Part shown: positions 28,129 to 37,608 of the stretch, in pieces
Layout of the letters: each line of letters begins with the position of its first letter
Position numbering within the stretch: position 1 is the first letter of the stretch
Source of the DNA: Halalkalirubrum salinum
GTDB taxonomy: Archaea; Halobacteriota; Halobacteria; Halobacteriales; Haloferacaceae
DNA length: 64,000 bases
Reading direction: 5' to 3'
Assembly (NCBI RefSeq): GCF_005543295.1
Contig: NZ_SRSG01000059.1
Span: 1 to 64,000 of the forward strand
Notes under the pieces: generated by a model
The model's input: only the letters and a program-made list of their open reading frames with translations
Told to the model about the DNA's origin: nothing
Databases searched by the model: none
Made by a program: the position numbers and the translations under genes

Positions 28129-29373
28129 TTACACACCTGTCGAGTACCGCAAAATCCCGGCAATCCCGCCAAAGGCGTCGTAGAGCTGTTCGCCCTTCTC
28201 GAAGTCCGTCGAGATGAACTTCGTCTCCGTCCCGCGCTGTTCGGCGATGTTGATCAGATGATCGATCACGTCTTCGCGTTCTTTGACCGTGGCCTCCGAG
28301 CCGTCCGCACAGTCGTGGGCGGGGGTCGAGTGACGGCGATCGATCACTTCGAACTCCTCGGTGCCGTTGCAGTCGTAGATGACGACGTCTTTCCGGAGGT
28401 CTTCGGAGATGAGCAGCCGATCGACCGAACCCATGATGAGGTTCTCACGGGTGGCCTCGAAGCCGTAGGTTGCCTCCTCGCCGGTATGGAGGTTCTCGAA
28501 GAACTCCTCCATCTCGTGTTTGTCTTTGACGATCTCCTGGTCGGCGAGCACGTCGCTTGCGCGATCGACGAGATCCTTGAGCCCGGACTCGTCGGTGTAG
28601 GAGACGTCGAACTTGCCGAGCACCTTGTCCTGGAGTTCGTGGTGGAGGTAGCCGCCGTCGAGGAACTCGTCTTTCGTTGGAGACGGGCCGCCAACGAGGA
28701 TCCCGTCGAGTTCGTGTCGCTTCGACACAAAGAGATCGTTGGCCATCCCGGCGACCTCCTGATAGAAATTGTCGATCGCCTCGAGTCGCAGCCGGGCGAA
28801 CCGCTGGGCTGACTGGCCGCCTTTGCGCTGCTTGCCAGGGACGAGCGAGGAGGCTGATTTAACGGCTTCGACGCGCTTGCCCTTGAGCCAGCCGACGTTC
28901 GCTTCCCGGCGATCGAGGACAATGAGCCCGAAGAGCCCCTTGTCCGAGAGCATGTGTTCGAGGGGCTCTGTGAGGAAGTCCGAGTCGCAGTGATAGCGGA
29001 AGGACTCGATCGGCTCTGGCGGCCGTTCGAGCACGCGGGTGACCATGTCGGTCTGGCCGCCGCCGCTGTCGACTGCGCCGGAGAACAGGACGATTCCGTT
29101 CTCCGGTGGGTACGTGTCGTAGTATCGCAGTCGGTCTTTGATGCTCGTCAGCGCGTCTTGGACGTTCGTCCGAGTCTGTTTGGACTTGATGTTCGCCGCC
29201 TCAGAGTGTTCTTGGGTAACGTGGGCAACGACGTCAGAGACTTGTTTGTCGTCGGGGATGTAGATTGTGACGAGTTGTGTGCCGGAGCCCTCGTACTCTT
29301 GGAGCTCTTCGATCACCTTCTTAAATTCGTATTTGCGGCGATCGGCGCTCGCCTCGTCGGCCTCGGTACTCAT
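28129..29373 (-). CDS. prf1: Peptide chain release factor aRF1
   Basis: A 414-residue archaeal/eukaryotic-type class I release factor. The N-terminal stop-codon recognition domain carries NIKS at residues 61-64, and the middle domain carries the peptidyl-tRNA hydrolysis motif GGQ at 185-187. A C-terminal domain for aRF3/EF1A-like partners follows. It recognises all three stop codons. The start at 29373 (MSTEADEASA) is chosen over an in-frame ATG three codons upstream. The IS lies directly beyond its 3' end and its coding sequence is intact. Confidence 0.95.
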   Translation of the reverse strand: MSTEADEASADRRKYEFKKVIEELQEYEGSGTQLVTIYIPDDKQVSDVVAHVTQEHSEAANIKSKQTRTNVQDALTSIKDRLRYYDTYPPENGIVLFSGAVDSGGGQTDMVTRVLERPPEPIESFRYHCDSDFLTEPLEHMLSDKGLFGLIVLDRREANVGWLKGKRVEAVKSASSLVPGKQRKGGQSAQRFARLRLEAIDNFYQEVAGMANDLFVSKRHELDGILVGGPSPTKDEFLDGGYLHHELQDKVLGKFDVSYTDESGLKDLVDRASDVLADQEIVKDKHEMEEFFENLHTGEEATYGFEATRENLIMGSVDRLLISEDLRKDVVIYDCNGTEEFEVIDRRHSTPAHDCADGSEATVKEREDVIDHLINIAEQRGTETKFISTDFEKGEQLYDAFGGIAGILRYSTGV

Positions 29374-29501
29374 TACCCCCATATGGCCGTGCAGCGGGTA
29401 AGTAAGCTTTGACCTGTGACGACGCCCGGTTGTGCGTTGGGTGGCAATCGCGGTCCCGTCGAGAGCGTAGTTTTATACTTCAGTCAGGGTTTGTGAGATG
29501 T

Positions 29502-30695
29502 ATGGCACAGGTGTACGCGATCGCCAGCGCGAAAGGCGGCGTTGGCAAAACGACGACGACGGCGAACCTCGGGGCGGTGATCGCCGACGCCGGCGCGTCG
29601 GTCGTCGTCATCGACGGTGATATCGGGATGGCGAACCTCGGCGGTGCCCTTGGGGTCACCGACGTCTCGCCGACACTGCACAACGTGTTGGCGGGCGAAG
29701 CCGATCCAACCGACGCGGCCTACGAGGTGCCGAACGGGAGTGGACTTCGGGTCGTACCGGGCGATACTGCGCTTGATTCGTTCGCATCGGCAGATCCCGG
29801 ACGGCTGGAGGACGTGGTCGACGCCTTCGCAGGTGCAGATTTCGTCTTTATCGACGTTGGGGCGGGCGTGAGCCACGAGACGAGCATCCCGCTGTCGATC
29901 GCCGACGGGGTCGTACTCGTTTCAACCGCCGAACGAGATTCACTCATCGACACCGAAAAGACCCGCCAGCTGGCCGATCGGCTCGGCGGTACCGTGGTCG
30001 GGGCGATCATCACCCGTGTTGATCCGGGCGTGCCGGTCGCAGACATGGTGTCGACACACCTCAATGCAGAGATTCTTGGGACAGTCCCTGATGACACCGT
30101 CGTGCGTGAGTCGGTTGCCGCCGCAGAGCCGCTGTCGACGTATGCGCCCTACAGCGCGGCCGCCGGTGCGTACCGAACAATCGCCGGCGCGCTGACCGGA
30201 TTAGAGATTCCCGAACCGCCCGAACCGCCGGCTGCGTTCACGAAAGGGTCAGCCGACGCAGGTACAGACGATCCAGAAGGCGATCTCGAGGCGGCGACGA
30301 CAGCCGAATCAGTCGCAGCCCGATCGATCGACGCCGGCGACAGTAGCGATCGGCCCGACAATCCCCAGAGGGCAACAGATGGTGAGGCCGGCGAGGGGGC
30401 GTGGGCAGATGCCGCGGAGAACCGCCCGATCGGCGACGAAGACCCAGATTCTGAGGGGCCGGTCGAACATACCAATACCCATACCGAGACCGATACCACT
30501 GCGGATCAAGACGAGGACGACGTGCCCGAAGACGCGATACCGTTCCAGGGCGGATCGGACGAAGAAGACGAAGAGCCGCCAGAGATACCCGACGCCGAGG
30601 GTGGATCTGCGACCGAGACAGCCGAAGACGAGTCAGCCGAGGAAGACAACGGAAAAAAGAAGAAACGCGGTCTGTTCAGCCGGCTGTTTCGGTGA
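29502..30695 (+). CDS. minD4: MinD-family ATPase with long acidic tail (MinD4-like)
   Basis: A 397-residue protein. The N-terminal 235 residues are a MinD/ParA ATPase with the deviant Walker A KGGVGKTT at 11-18 and DGDIGMANLGG following. A 150-residue acidic, low-complexity region comes next and ends in KKKKRGLFSRLFR, which reads as a basic amphipathic membrane-targeting helix. Haloarchaeal MinD4 has such an extended tail and positions the motility and chemotaxis machinery; the neighbourhood prf1-minD-argS agrees with what I recall from Haloferax. The start at 29502 has a TATA box (TTTTATACTT, about 29471-29480) 27 bp upstream, so it is probably leaderless. The exact paralogue is inferred. 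Confidence 0.75.
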   Translation: MAQVYAIASAKGGVGKTTTTANLGAVIADAGASVVVIDGDIGMANLGGALGVTDVSPTLHNVLAGEADPTDAAYEVPNGSGLRVVPGDTALDSFASADPGRLEDVVDAFAGADFVFIDVGAGVSHETSIPLSIADGVVLVSTAERDSLIDTEKTRQLADRLGGTVVGAIITRVDPGVPVADMVSTHLNAEILGTVPDDTVVRESVAAAEPLSTYAPYSAAAGAYRTIAGALTGLEIPEPPEPPAAFTKGSADAGTDDPEGDLEAATTAESVAARSIDAGDSSDRPDNPQRATDGEAGEGAWADAAENRPIGDEDPDSEGPVEHTNTHTETDTTADQDEDDVPEDAIPFQGGSDEEDEEPPEIPDAEGGSATETAEDESAEEDNGKKKKRGLFSRLFR

Positions 30696-30744
30696 TCGCG
30701 TAGGTTCATCGACAGAACGGCCACGGACGATCGCGTGGCGGCGC

Positions 30745-32502
30745 TTACATCGAGTCAGGCGCGGCGACCCCGATGATCGACAGCGCGTTTGCGACTGTGT
30801 GTTTCGATGCCGATACGAGCGCGAGCCGTGCATCTCGTACCGCCGGATCGTCCGCAGAAAGTACAGGACACTCGCGATAGAAGCCGTTGAACGCCTCGGC
30901 AAACTCGCGGGTGTACGTTGCGACAATGTGTGGTTTGTGCTCGTCGGCGGCCGCCTCGACAACTGCTGGGAACCGAGCAATCGTCCGAAGTAGGTCGATC
31001 GCGGCCGGATCAGATAGCGCAGCCGGATCGATCGCCCCCAACTCCGGCATCGTGTCTGCCTCGTCGAGAATTCCACAACAGCGCGCGTGGACGTACTGGA
31101 CGTACGGCGCGGACTGTGCCTCGAAGTCGAGCGCCCGATCCCATTCGAAGGTGATCGCCTTTGTCGGCTGTTTCGAGACGATGTCATAGCGGACCGCGCC
31201 GATGCCGACCTGGTGGGCGATTCGATCGATGTCGTCCGCGTCAAGATCGTCGTTGCGAATCCGATCGTCGAGACGAGATTCGACCTCCTCGCGGGCCCGG
31301 TCGATCGACTCATCCAGCAGATCGTCGAGCATGACGCCGGTCCCCCGGCGGGTCGACATCTTCCCCTCCGGGAGGTTCACGTACGAGTAGATCACGTCGT
31401 CAAGGCGATCGGTGTCGTTGCCGAGGATCTCGAGTGCGGCCTGTAGCTGGCCGGCCTGGAGTTTGTGGTCCTCGCCGAGGACAGTCACCGCGCGATCGTA
31501 GTTGTCGAACTTCCACTCGTGGTGGGCGAGATCGCGGGTGGTGTAGAGGCTCGTCTCGTCCGAGCGAAGGAATACGAGGTTCTTCTCGAAGCCGTGCGCT
31601 GAGAGATCGAGCTGCCAGGCATCCTCCTCGTAGACAGCGTACTCGCTCTCTTTGAGCCGATCGGCAACCGCGGTGGTCGAGCCGTCCCGCATAAACCGGG
31701 TCTCTTTGACGAATTCGTCGAACGCCGCGGGAAGCCGCGCCAGACAGTCTTTCATGCCGCCGAGGACCTGATCGACAACGGTTCCGACCCGCTCGTAGGC
31801 TGCCTCGTCACCCGCTTCGAGCCCCTGGAGGATCGACGTGATCTCGGCTTCTGCAGCCTCAACCTCGGCTGGCTCGGCGTTTTCGAGGAAGTGGTTACCC
31901 TTGCGGTAGTACCGCACGAGATCGTACTCGACCCGATCACGGGCGGGTTCATCCTCGAGCGCAGTCTCGTCGAAGGTTTCGTACGCCCAGGTGAACACGG
32001 CCATCTGCCGGCCCGCATCGTTGACGTAATAGTGTCTGTCCACGTCGTAGCCGGCAAAATCGAGCAGGTTCGCGACCGCGTCACCGACAATCGGGTTGCG
32101 TGCCCGCCCGACGTGGACCGGACCCGTCGGGTTCGCGCTCGTGTGCTCGACGACGACACTCGTCTTTTGATCCTCCAACCGGCCGTACGAGTCGGCCTGT
32201 GCTGTCTCGAGCGTGTCTGCGAGGTAGGCGTCGTTGGTGTGGAAGTTGACATACGGTCCCTGGGTATCGACGGCCGAGAGATAGTCGACGCCATCGGGAT
32301 CGATCGCATCTGCGACCGTTTGGGCCACCTGAGGTGGTGCTGCGCCCATCTCACCGGCGAGCCGGAAGGCAACGCTCGAAGCGAGCGTCGCCGGGAGGTC
32401 CTCGGGCGGTTCCTCAATGCCGAGATCGGCGCTCGGCAATTCGAGCGATTCGAGCGCCTCGGTCAGCGCCACGGCGACCGAATCGCGAAACTGTCGAAAC
32501 AT
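30745..32502 (-). CDS. argS: Arginyl-tRNA synthetase
   Basis: A 585-residue class I synthetase. It has an N-terminal Arg-tRNA-specific domain, [14 protein letters not shown] as the HIGH-like motif near residues 123-136, and KMSTRRG as the KMSKS-like motif. The all-helical anticodon-binding domain is C-terminal (DALRP). It charges tRNA-Arg in the cytosol. It is convergent with the MinD gene, 49 bp apart. Confidence 0.95.
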   Translation of the reverse strand: MFRQFRDSVAVALTEALESLELPSADLGIEEPPEDLPATLASSVAFRLAGEMGAAPPQVAQTVADAIDPDGVDYLSAVDTQGPYVNFHTNDAYLADTLETAQADSYGRLEDQKTSVVVEHTSANPTGPVHVGRARNPIVGDAVANLLDFAGYDVDRHYYVNDAGRQMAVFTWAYETFDETALEDEPARDRVEYDLVRYYRKGNHFLENAEPAEVEAAEAEITSILQGLEAGDEAAYERVGTVVDQVLGGMKDCLARLPAAFDEFVKETRFMRDGSTTAVADRLKESEYAVYEEDAWQLDLSAHGFEKNLVFLRSDETSLYTTRDLAHHEWKFDNYDRAVTVLGEDHKLQAGQLQAALEILGNDTDRLDDVIYSYVNLPEGKMSTRRGTGVMLDDLLDESIDRAREEVESRLDDRIRNDDLDADDIDRIAHQVGIGAVRYDIVSKQPTKAITFEWDRALDFEAQSAPYVQYVHARCCGILDEADTMPELGAIDPAALSDPAAIDLLRTIARFPAVVEAAADEHKPHIVATYTREFAEAFNGFYRECPVLSADDPAVRDARLALVSASKHTVANALSIIGVAAPDSM

Positions 32503-32647
32503 GTGGGTTCGTTGCGGTGGGCTCCTAAAGGTCCTTCCGAAGCGGGCCGATTCGATCGCGGGCGGTGCTCGATCGACGGCTCTTTGTTCGATGGGTGCTG
32601 AGTGCTAATACGGAAATTCGAATTCTGCGAACACCCATTCCACTTCT

Positions 32648-32664
32648 GATATGCATTCCATATC
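32648..32664. promoter_or_regulatory. Palindrome upstream of the riboflavin kinase regulator
   Basis: GATATG (32648-32653) and CATATC (32659-32664) form a 6-bp inverted repeat with 5-bp spacer, just upstream of a TATA-like CTTATT at 32670-32675 that is about 28 bp before the ATG at 32702. RbkR proteins are known to bind operators in riboflavin gene promoters, so this is a candidate autoregulatory site. Confidence 0.3.
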
Positions 32665-32701
32665 CGGCATGCTTATTCAGCCGGAGTGTCAACCAATACA
32701 T

Positions 32702-33406
32702 ATGCAAAACGCAGCGACTGCCGTCGGACACGACGAGCTCGCGACGCTAAAGCTCGTCGCGCTCGAGGGGGGGCTTACCCAACCGGCGAAGGTCTCGTGT
32801 TCGGGGTTGGCCGATCGGCTCTCGGCGTCGAACCAGACCGCATCGCGACGACTTCAGCGGCTCGAAGCGGCCGGATATGTCGATCGCGAGGTTGTCAGTG
32901 ACGGGCAGTGGGTGACGATCACCAATGCGGGCGAGGCCGCCCTCAGGCGAGAGTACAGTGACTACCAACAGATCTTCGAGCCGGACAGTTCGCTGTCGCT
33001 GTTGGGGACAGTGACAAGCGGCATGGGCGAGGGCAAACACTACATTTCGCTGCCCGGATACATGGAGCAGTTCACCGCAAAGCTCGGCTACGAGCCGTTC
33101 GCCGGCACGCTGAATATTGAGTTGGACGATCAAAGCGTTCGGGCGCGAGCGAGGTTGCCCTCGATCGACGCGGTACCGATCGACAGCTGGGAGAGCGACG
33201 ATCGAACCTTCGGTGCAGCAACGTGTTATCCTGCCCGAATTGAGACAGTCGACGGTGACGCCTATGAGCCGACCCACATCATCGTCCCCGATCGGACCCA
33301 CCACGATGAGGAGAACATCGAGCTGATCGCGCCGGTCAAGCTCCGAGACAAGCTGTCGTTGAACGACAAAGAGCAGTTGACCGTCCACGTGGAGGAGGCC
33401 AACTGA
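32702..33406 (+). CDS. rbkR: CTP-dependent riboflavin kinase with HTH domain (RbkR)
   Basis: A 234-residue fusion of an N-terminal winged helix (about 1-90, CSGLADRLSASNQTASRRLQ) and an archaeal CTP-dependent riboflavin kinase domain (GTVTSGMGEGKHYISLPGY, PFAGTLNIEL). The kinase makes FMN from riboflavin and CTP. The HTH lets the protein repress riboflavin synthesis and transport genes. The ribB gene overlaps its last base. ATG 32702 is chosen from the family N-terminus and the TATA spacing; in-frame ATGs exist upstream to 32651. Confidence 0.9.
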   Translation: MQNAATAVGHDELATLKLVALEGGLTQPAKVSCSGLADRLSASNQTASRRLQRLEAAGYVDREVVSDGQWVTITNAGEAALRREYSDYQQIFEPDSSLSLLGTVTSGMGEGKHYISLPGYMEQFTAKLGYEPFAGTLNIELDDQSVRARARLPSIDAVPIDSWESDDRTFGAATCYPARIETVDGDAYEPTHIIVPDRTHHDEENIELIAPVKLRDKLSLNDKEQLTVHVEEAN

Positions 33407-34122
33407 TGTACGACACCAACTCTACGACCAGCAGCGTCCCGACTTCCGCCGCAGCCGATGATGCAATCGACGCCGCGATCGCGGCGTTGCGAGACGGCGA
33501 GGCGGTGCTTGTCCACGACTTCGCCGACCGAGAGGGCGAAACAGATATTATCTACCCTGCGGGCGCAGTCGAACCCAAAGACGTCGTCCGGCTCAGAGAA
33601 GACGCTGGTGGGCTCATCTGTGTTGCCGTCTCCGATACGGTTGCAGATGCGTTCGGGCTGCCGTTTCTCGAAGACGAGATCGACCACCCGAGCGCTACAA
33701 GCCACGATCTCGCCTACGACAGCCGATCGTCGTTCTCGCTGCCGGTGAACCACCGCGAGACGTTCACAGGAATCACTGACGTCGATCGCGCGCTTACGAT
33801 CACCGAACTCGCTGCAGCGGCCGATCGGGCGGCGGACGACCCAGAGACGTATACACCGGAGACGTTCGCCGAATCGTTCCGCTCGCCGGGGCACGTCCAC
33901 GTGCTCCGTGGCGCACCCAGCCTGTTAGCGGATCGAACCGGGCACACAGAACTGGGGCTCGCGCTCGCATCAGCAGCCGGGCTCCCGCCCGCTGTCGTCG
34001 TCTGTGAGATGCTCGACGGCGCAAGTGGCGTCGCGAGGACGCCGGCAGACGCCGCGGCGTACGCTGACGCCCACGATCTGATCTACCTCGAAGGCGAAAC
34101 GATCGTCGATCGGCTGGGATAA
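33406..34122 (+). CDS. ribB: 3,4-dihydroxy-2-butanone-4-phosphate synthase
   Basis: A 238-residue RibB, which converts ribulose 5-phosphate into the four-carbon precursor of riboflavin. DFADREGETDIIYPAG is the metal- and substrate-binding loop, and RTGHTELGLALASAAGLPP with CEML follows at the C-terminus. It carries an N-terminal Ser/Thr/Ala-rich extension of about 15 residues. One-base overlap with rbkR gives a two-gene riboflavin operon. Confidence 0.92.
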   Translation: MYDTNSTTSSVPTSAAADDAIDAAIAALRDGEAVLVHDFADREGETDIIYPAGAVEPKDVVRLREDAGGLICVAVSDTVADAFGLPFLEDEIDHPSATSHDLAYDSRSSFSLPVNHRETFTGITDVDRALTITELAAAADRAADDPETYTPETFAESFRSPGHVHVLRGAPSLLADRTGHTELGLALASAAGLPPAVVVCEMLDGASGVARTPADAAAYADAHDLIYLEGETIVDRLG

Positions 34123-34230
34123 CTGCTCGCACGTAGTCGACTTGTGGTGTACAGTGATCGGTTGCGATCGCATGTCACCGCTTGGCATCAATCTCGTAAA
34201 TTTATACCACCCAGCGACGAACGTGTGCGT

Positions 34231-35160
34231 ATGGGATTCGACGAGATGGATGTCGACACGATCTGGCAGAACGGTGAGTTCGTCGACTGGGCGGACGCGA
34301 CCACACACGTCCTCACACATGGGCTGCACTACGGAACCGGGATTTTCGAAGGTGCGCGGGCGTACGACACCGAACAGGGATCCGCAATCTTCCGCTGGGA
34401 GGAACACCTCGATCGCCTGTTTGCGTCCGCAAAGCCATACGAGATGGACATCCCCTACACTCGCGAGGAACTCACCGACGCAACCCTCGAACTCCTGCGT
34501 CGACAGGACCTCGAAAGCGCGTACATCCGGCCGATCGCCTACTACGGCTACGACAGCCTCGGGGTGAGCCCACGCGATTGCCCGACGGACGTGGCGATCG
34601 CCTGTTGGCCGTGGGGTGCGTACCTCGGCGAGGACGCGCTCGAAAACGGTATTGAGGTGATGGTTTCCTCCTGGCGCAAACACGCGTCCAGTCAAATCCC
34701 AACGAATGCGAAAACCACCGGCCTGTACGTCAACAGTCTCCTTGCCGGCGAGGAGGCCCGTCGAAACGGTTACGCGGAGGCGATCGTGCTCAACAAAGAA
34801 GGCCAGGTTGCGGAAGGCCCCGGCGAGAACATTTTCCTCGTCCGCGACGGCGAAATCTTCACTCCCGGACTCTCACAGAGTATCCTCGACGGCATCACCC
34901 GCGACACCGTGATCACGCTCGCCGAGGAGCACGGCTACACAGTGCACGATCAGGCGGTTATCAGTCGCGGTGAACTCAACACCGCCGACGAACTGTTCTT
35001 TACCGGCTCGGCCGCAGAGGTCACCCCGATTCGGAAGGTCGACAACGTCGTGATCGGTGAGGGCACACGCGGACCAGTCACCGAAGAGCTTCAGTCAGCC
35101 TTTTTCGATCTGGTCGAACGTCGCACGGACGCCCACGACGAGTGGTTCACGTACGTCTAG
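34231..35160 (+). CDS. ilvE: Branched-chain amino acid aminotransferase
   Basis: A 309-residue fold-type IV PLP aminotransferase that interconverts Val, Leu and Ile with their 2-oxoacids. It has the THGLHYGTGIFEGAR entry loop, the PLP lysine in TNAKTTGLYVNS, and EGPGENIFLV downstream. The start at 34231 (MGFDEMDVDT) has a TATA box (ATTTATACC, near 34199-34207) about 28 bp upstream; the frame is open to 34144. It appears monocistronic. Confidence 0.93.
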   Translation: MGFDEMDVDTIWQNGEFVDWADATTHVLTHGLHYGTGIFEGARAYDTEQGSAIFRWEEHLDRLFASAKPYEMDIPYTREELTDATLELLRRQDLESAYIRPIAYYGYDSLGVSPRDCPTDVAIACWPWGAYLGEDALENGIEVMVSSWRKHASSQIPTNAKTTGLYVNSLLAGEEARRNGYAEAIVLNKEGQVAEGPGENIFLVRDGEIFTPGLSQSILDGITRDTVITLAEEHGYTVHDQAVISRGELNTADELFFTGSAAEVTPIRKVDNVVIGEGTRGPVTEELQSAFFDLVERRTDAHDEWFTYV

Positions 35161-35202
35161 TCGGGTTCGACCGGCAACCCGCGGCAAGAGACAAGAGGCC
35201 GT

Positions 35203-35898
35203 TCAGTCGTTCGAAGAGGACTGCTCGCGATTGGTCTCTTTCCGCGTAACGCTCGGTCGGTTCTTTGAGTCGCCGTCGGTCTCGCTGATGTGTGTCTCTT
35301 CTTCGACTGGTATCTGATGGGCGGATTCAGCGAATCCAGCGCTGAGTACCCTGGTCAAGGCTTCTTCAACCCGCTCGCCGGTGTCCTCGACGCGTTCTGG
35401 TTCGACCTCGATGACGAAGCCGGTCGTGATGTTGGGCGCGGTTGGCATGAACAGCACGATCTTGCCGTCCTGCGTTCGTTTGCCGGTTTTGAACGCGGTC
35501 ATTCGGATACCGGGCCACGTCTCCAGTCGAACAGGTTCCTGTAGGTCATCGGTCCCCGACAGTGCCGTCTCGACTGCGAGTTTCGACGCGTTGTAGATCA
35601 CTCTGAGCACGGGTACCCGATTGATCGCGTTGTCGATCAGCGACTCCAAGACCTTCCCGCCGGTGGTCCGCATCAGATACCCTACCGCGAGGATGAGCGT
35701 CGAAACGACCGCAAGTGCGAGCAATGCACGGACGCCCGGAACGAGACTCGCAGGGACGTTGAAAATCGTAAGATCGAGCGTAGAGATGAGCGGCAGCGAG
35801 ACGATTCTGACGTAGAGCCAATTGATGATAAAAAGCAACACTGCAAGCGGGACAATAACGACGAGGCCGCTCGCGAAATCACGCTTCCACGTAGACAT
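35203..35898 (-). CDS. DUF502-family membrane protein
   Basis: A 231-residue protein with two N-terminal membrane segments (about 10-30 and 55-75) and a soluble region (RVPVLRVIYNASKLAVETAL and FMPTAPNITTGFVIEV) matching the DUF502 family found in bacteria and archaea, function unknown. The C-terminal 40 residues are a polar, acidic tail likely specific to halophiles. It is downstream of the proline dehydrogenase-like gene on the same strand but 86 bp away, so co-transcription is uncertain. Confidence 0.8.
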   Translation of the reverse strand: MSTWKRDFASGLVVIVPLAVLLFIINWLYVRIVSLPLISTLDLTIFNVPASLVPGVRALLALAVVSTLILAVGYLMRTTGGKVLESLIDNAINRVPVLRVIYNASKLAVETALSGTDDLQEPVRLETWPGIRMTAFKTGKRTQDGKIVLFMPTAPNITTGFVIEVEPERVEDTGERVEEALTRVLSAGFAESAHQIPVEEETHISETDGDSKNRPSVTRKETNREQSSSND

Positions 35899-35984
35899 TC
35901 GATCGTTGATACGACGGGCAGGCCCTTAGGTGATTCCAATGTCTGCCGGAGCAGATCCCTTCTGGCAGCTGAGTGCGACAGCCA

Positions 35985-36824
35985 CTACCGGCCGAGGACG
36001 GCACGAACCGCAAAGAGTGCGTTCTCTTTTCGCTCGCGGACGCGCCGGTAAAAATACGAGAACCACTTCTCCCCGTAGGGCGCGTACTGCCATACCTCGA
36101 CGCCTTCAGATGCGAGCGATCGCTGTGCGTCCTCGCGAACACCCATCAGCATCTGGATTTCGTAGTCTGCGCCGTGTTCGTCAGCCAGCGATCGCGCGTG
36201 ATCGATCATTTCAGGATCGTGGCTGCCGATCGCGATCCCTCGATCGCGGTGCTCGAAGAGAAACGAGATATCCTCGCGATACTGCTCGTTCACCTGCGAT
36301 TTGTTCTTGAACGCGATCGATCGATCCTCGTCGTAGGCACCCTTGACAACACGGATCGTGCCGGGCACGTCGACCAACCGTTCGAGATCGTCCGCGGTTC
36401 GCTTGAGGTTCGATTGGATACACTGGCCAACCTGCCAGGGGTATGTCTCAGCCATTGACTCGAATACATCGAGGGTGATGTCGGTGGTCTCGGCGTCTTC
36501 CATGTCACACCACACGAACACGTCCTTCTCGGCGGCGTGCGCCACTATACGCTCGTAGTTCTCCGCGAAGACCTCATCCCCGATGTCAAGGCCGATCTGT
36601 GAGGGTTTCACCGAAACAGCGCCCGCAAGTTCTGTGGCTGCAATCTCATCGATCAGCTGTCTGTAGGTCTCGGCGTCTGCGTCGGCTTCCTGGCGATTGT
36701 CGTAGTGTTCCCCAAGGAGGTTGAGGATAACTTTCACGTCCGATTCGTTCAGCTCTCGGGTGTGATCGAGCGCGGCCGCAATCGATTCACCCGCGACGAA
36801 TCGGTCGGCGATCGGCGGAATCAT
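35985..36824 (-). CDS. Proline dehydrogenase-like protein
   Basis: A 279-residue TIM-barrel protein of the FAD-dependent proline dehydrogenase family. Characteristic pieces are SVKPSQIGLDIGD, RVVKGAYDED, GSHDPEMIDHA and YGEKWFSYFYRRVRERKEN; the last is the conserved proline- and FAD-binding C-terminal motif. It would oxidise proline to pyrroline-5-carboxylate, feeding electrons to quinone. No P5C dehydrogenase is adjacent. The start at 36824 (MIPPIADRFV) was chosen over an in-frame ATG nine codons earlier. Confidence 0.85.
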   Translation of the reverse strand: MIPPIADRFVAGESIAAALDHTRELNESDVKVILNLLGEHYDNRQEADADAETYRQLIDEIAATELAGAVSVKPSQIGLDIGDEVFAENYERIVAHAAEKDVFVWCDMEDAETTDITLDVFESMAETYPWQVGQCIQSNLKRTADDLERLVDVPGTIRVVKGAYDEDRSIAFKNKSQVNEQYREDISFLFEHRDRGIAIGSHDPEMIDHARSLADEHGADYEIQMLMGVREDAQRSLASEGVEVWQYAPYGEKWFSYFYRRVRERKENALFAVRAVLGR

Positions 36825-36950
36825 ACAACACAGTAGCGTGTATCCGTACAAGATTGTTCACCCGTCTTTGGTCGGGTTCGACAGCCACACCGTCACCGCA
36901 TCGATCGAAACCGCGGGGAGTTAAGCCGATTCCCTGACGAGGGTTCTCGT

Positions 36951-37493
36951 ATGGTATGGTCTGTTATTGCGGTTGCATTCTGGGCGATGTTGCCTGCCTA
37001 CGTTCCGAACAACGCCGCAGTGCTCGCTGGTGGGGGTGCGCCGATCGACGGCGGTCGAATGATGGGCGACTCGCGGTTGCTCGGTGACGGTAAGACGTGG
37101 CGAGGAACCGCTGTTGGGACGGTGATCGGCTTTTCGCTGGCAATGGTGCTCAACGCGATCAACGATCCCGCAAGCGCGGCGATCGGCGTGCAGTTCCCAA
37201 CATTTCCACTCTTGACTGCGCTGGGACTGGCATTCGGTGCGATGCTCGGCGACATCACGGCGTCGTTCATCAAACGGCGGAGCGGCCGCGAGCGCGGCGC
37301 GGCGTTCCCCGGACTCGACCAACTCGACTTCGTGATCGGTGCGCTCGCGCTGGCGTTTCTCACATCACCAATGTGGTTCCTCGAAACATTCACGCTCGAG
37401 GTGTTGCTCGTCGTCGCGATCATGACTCCCGCACTCCACGTCACGACGAATATCGTCGCCTACGCGATCGGCGTGAAGAACGAGCCCTGGTGA
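36951..37493 (+). CDS. carS: CDP-archaeol synthase
   Basis: A 180-residue membrane enzyme with about five hydrophobic segments that activates digeranylgeranylglyceryl phosphate with CTP (2.7.7.67), a core step of archaeal phospholipid synthesis. Conserved cytosolic loop segments are DSRLLGDGKTWRG (near 40-52) and KRRSGRERGAAFPGLDQLDF (about 104-123). A GAGTTAAGC TATA-like box lies about 30 bp before the ATG. The last eight codons are followed directly by a second, synonymously different copy. Confidence 0.93.
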   Translation: MVWSVIAVAFWAMLPAYVPNNAAVLAGGGAPIDGGRMMGDSRLLGDGKTWRGTAVGTVIGFSLAMVLNAINDPASAAIGVQFPTFPLLTALGLAFGAMLGDITASFIKRRSGRERGAAFPGLDQLDFVIGALALAFLTSPMWFLETFTLEVLLVVAIMTPALHVTTNIVAYAIGVKNEPW

Positions 37494-37516
37494 TCGGCGT
37501 CAAAAACGAACCGTGG
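37466..37516 (+). repeat. Duplicated carS 3' end with synonymous differences
   Basis: 37466-37490 and 37492-37516 are 25-bp copies differing at four positions, all third-codon positions. Both encode IGVKNEPW. The first copy ends the real gene with TGA; the second runs on without a stop. It looks like the remnant of an older allele's terminus. Confidence 0.75.
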
Positions 37517-37608
37517 TACCCAACTGCTGAACCAGCCGCGAAGTGCTCGAATCCTGTGGACAGACAGGCTCAAACCGCAGGAACCCGTATATTGACCGTG
37601 AGCCGGCC

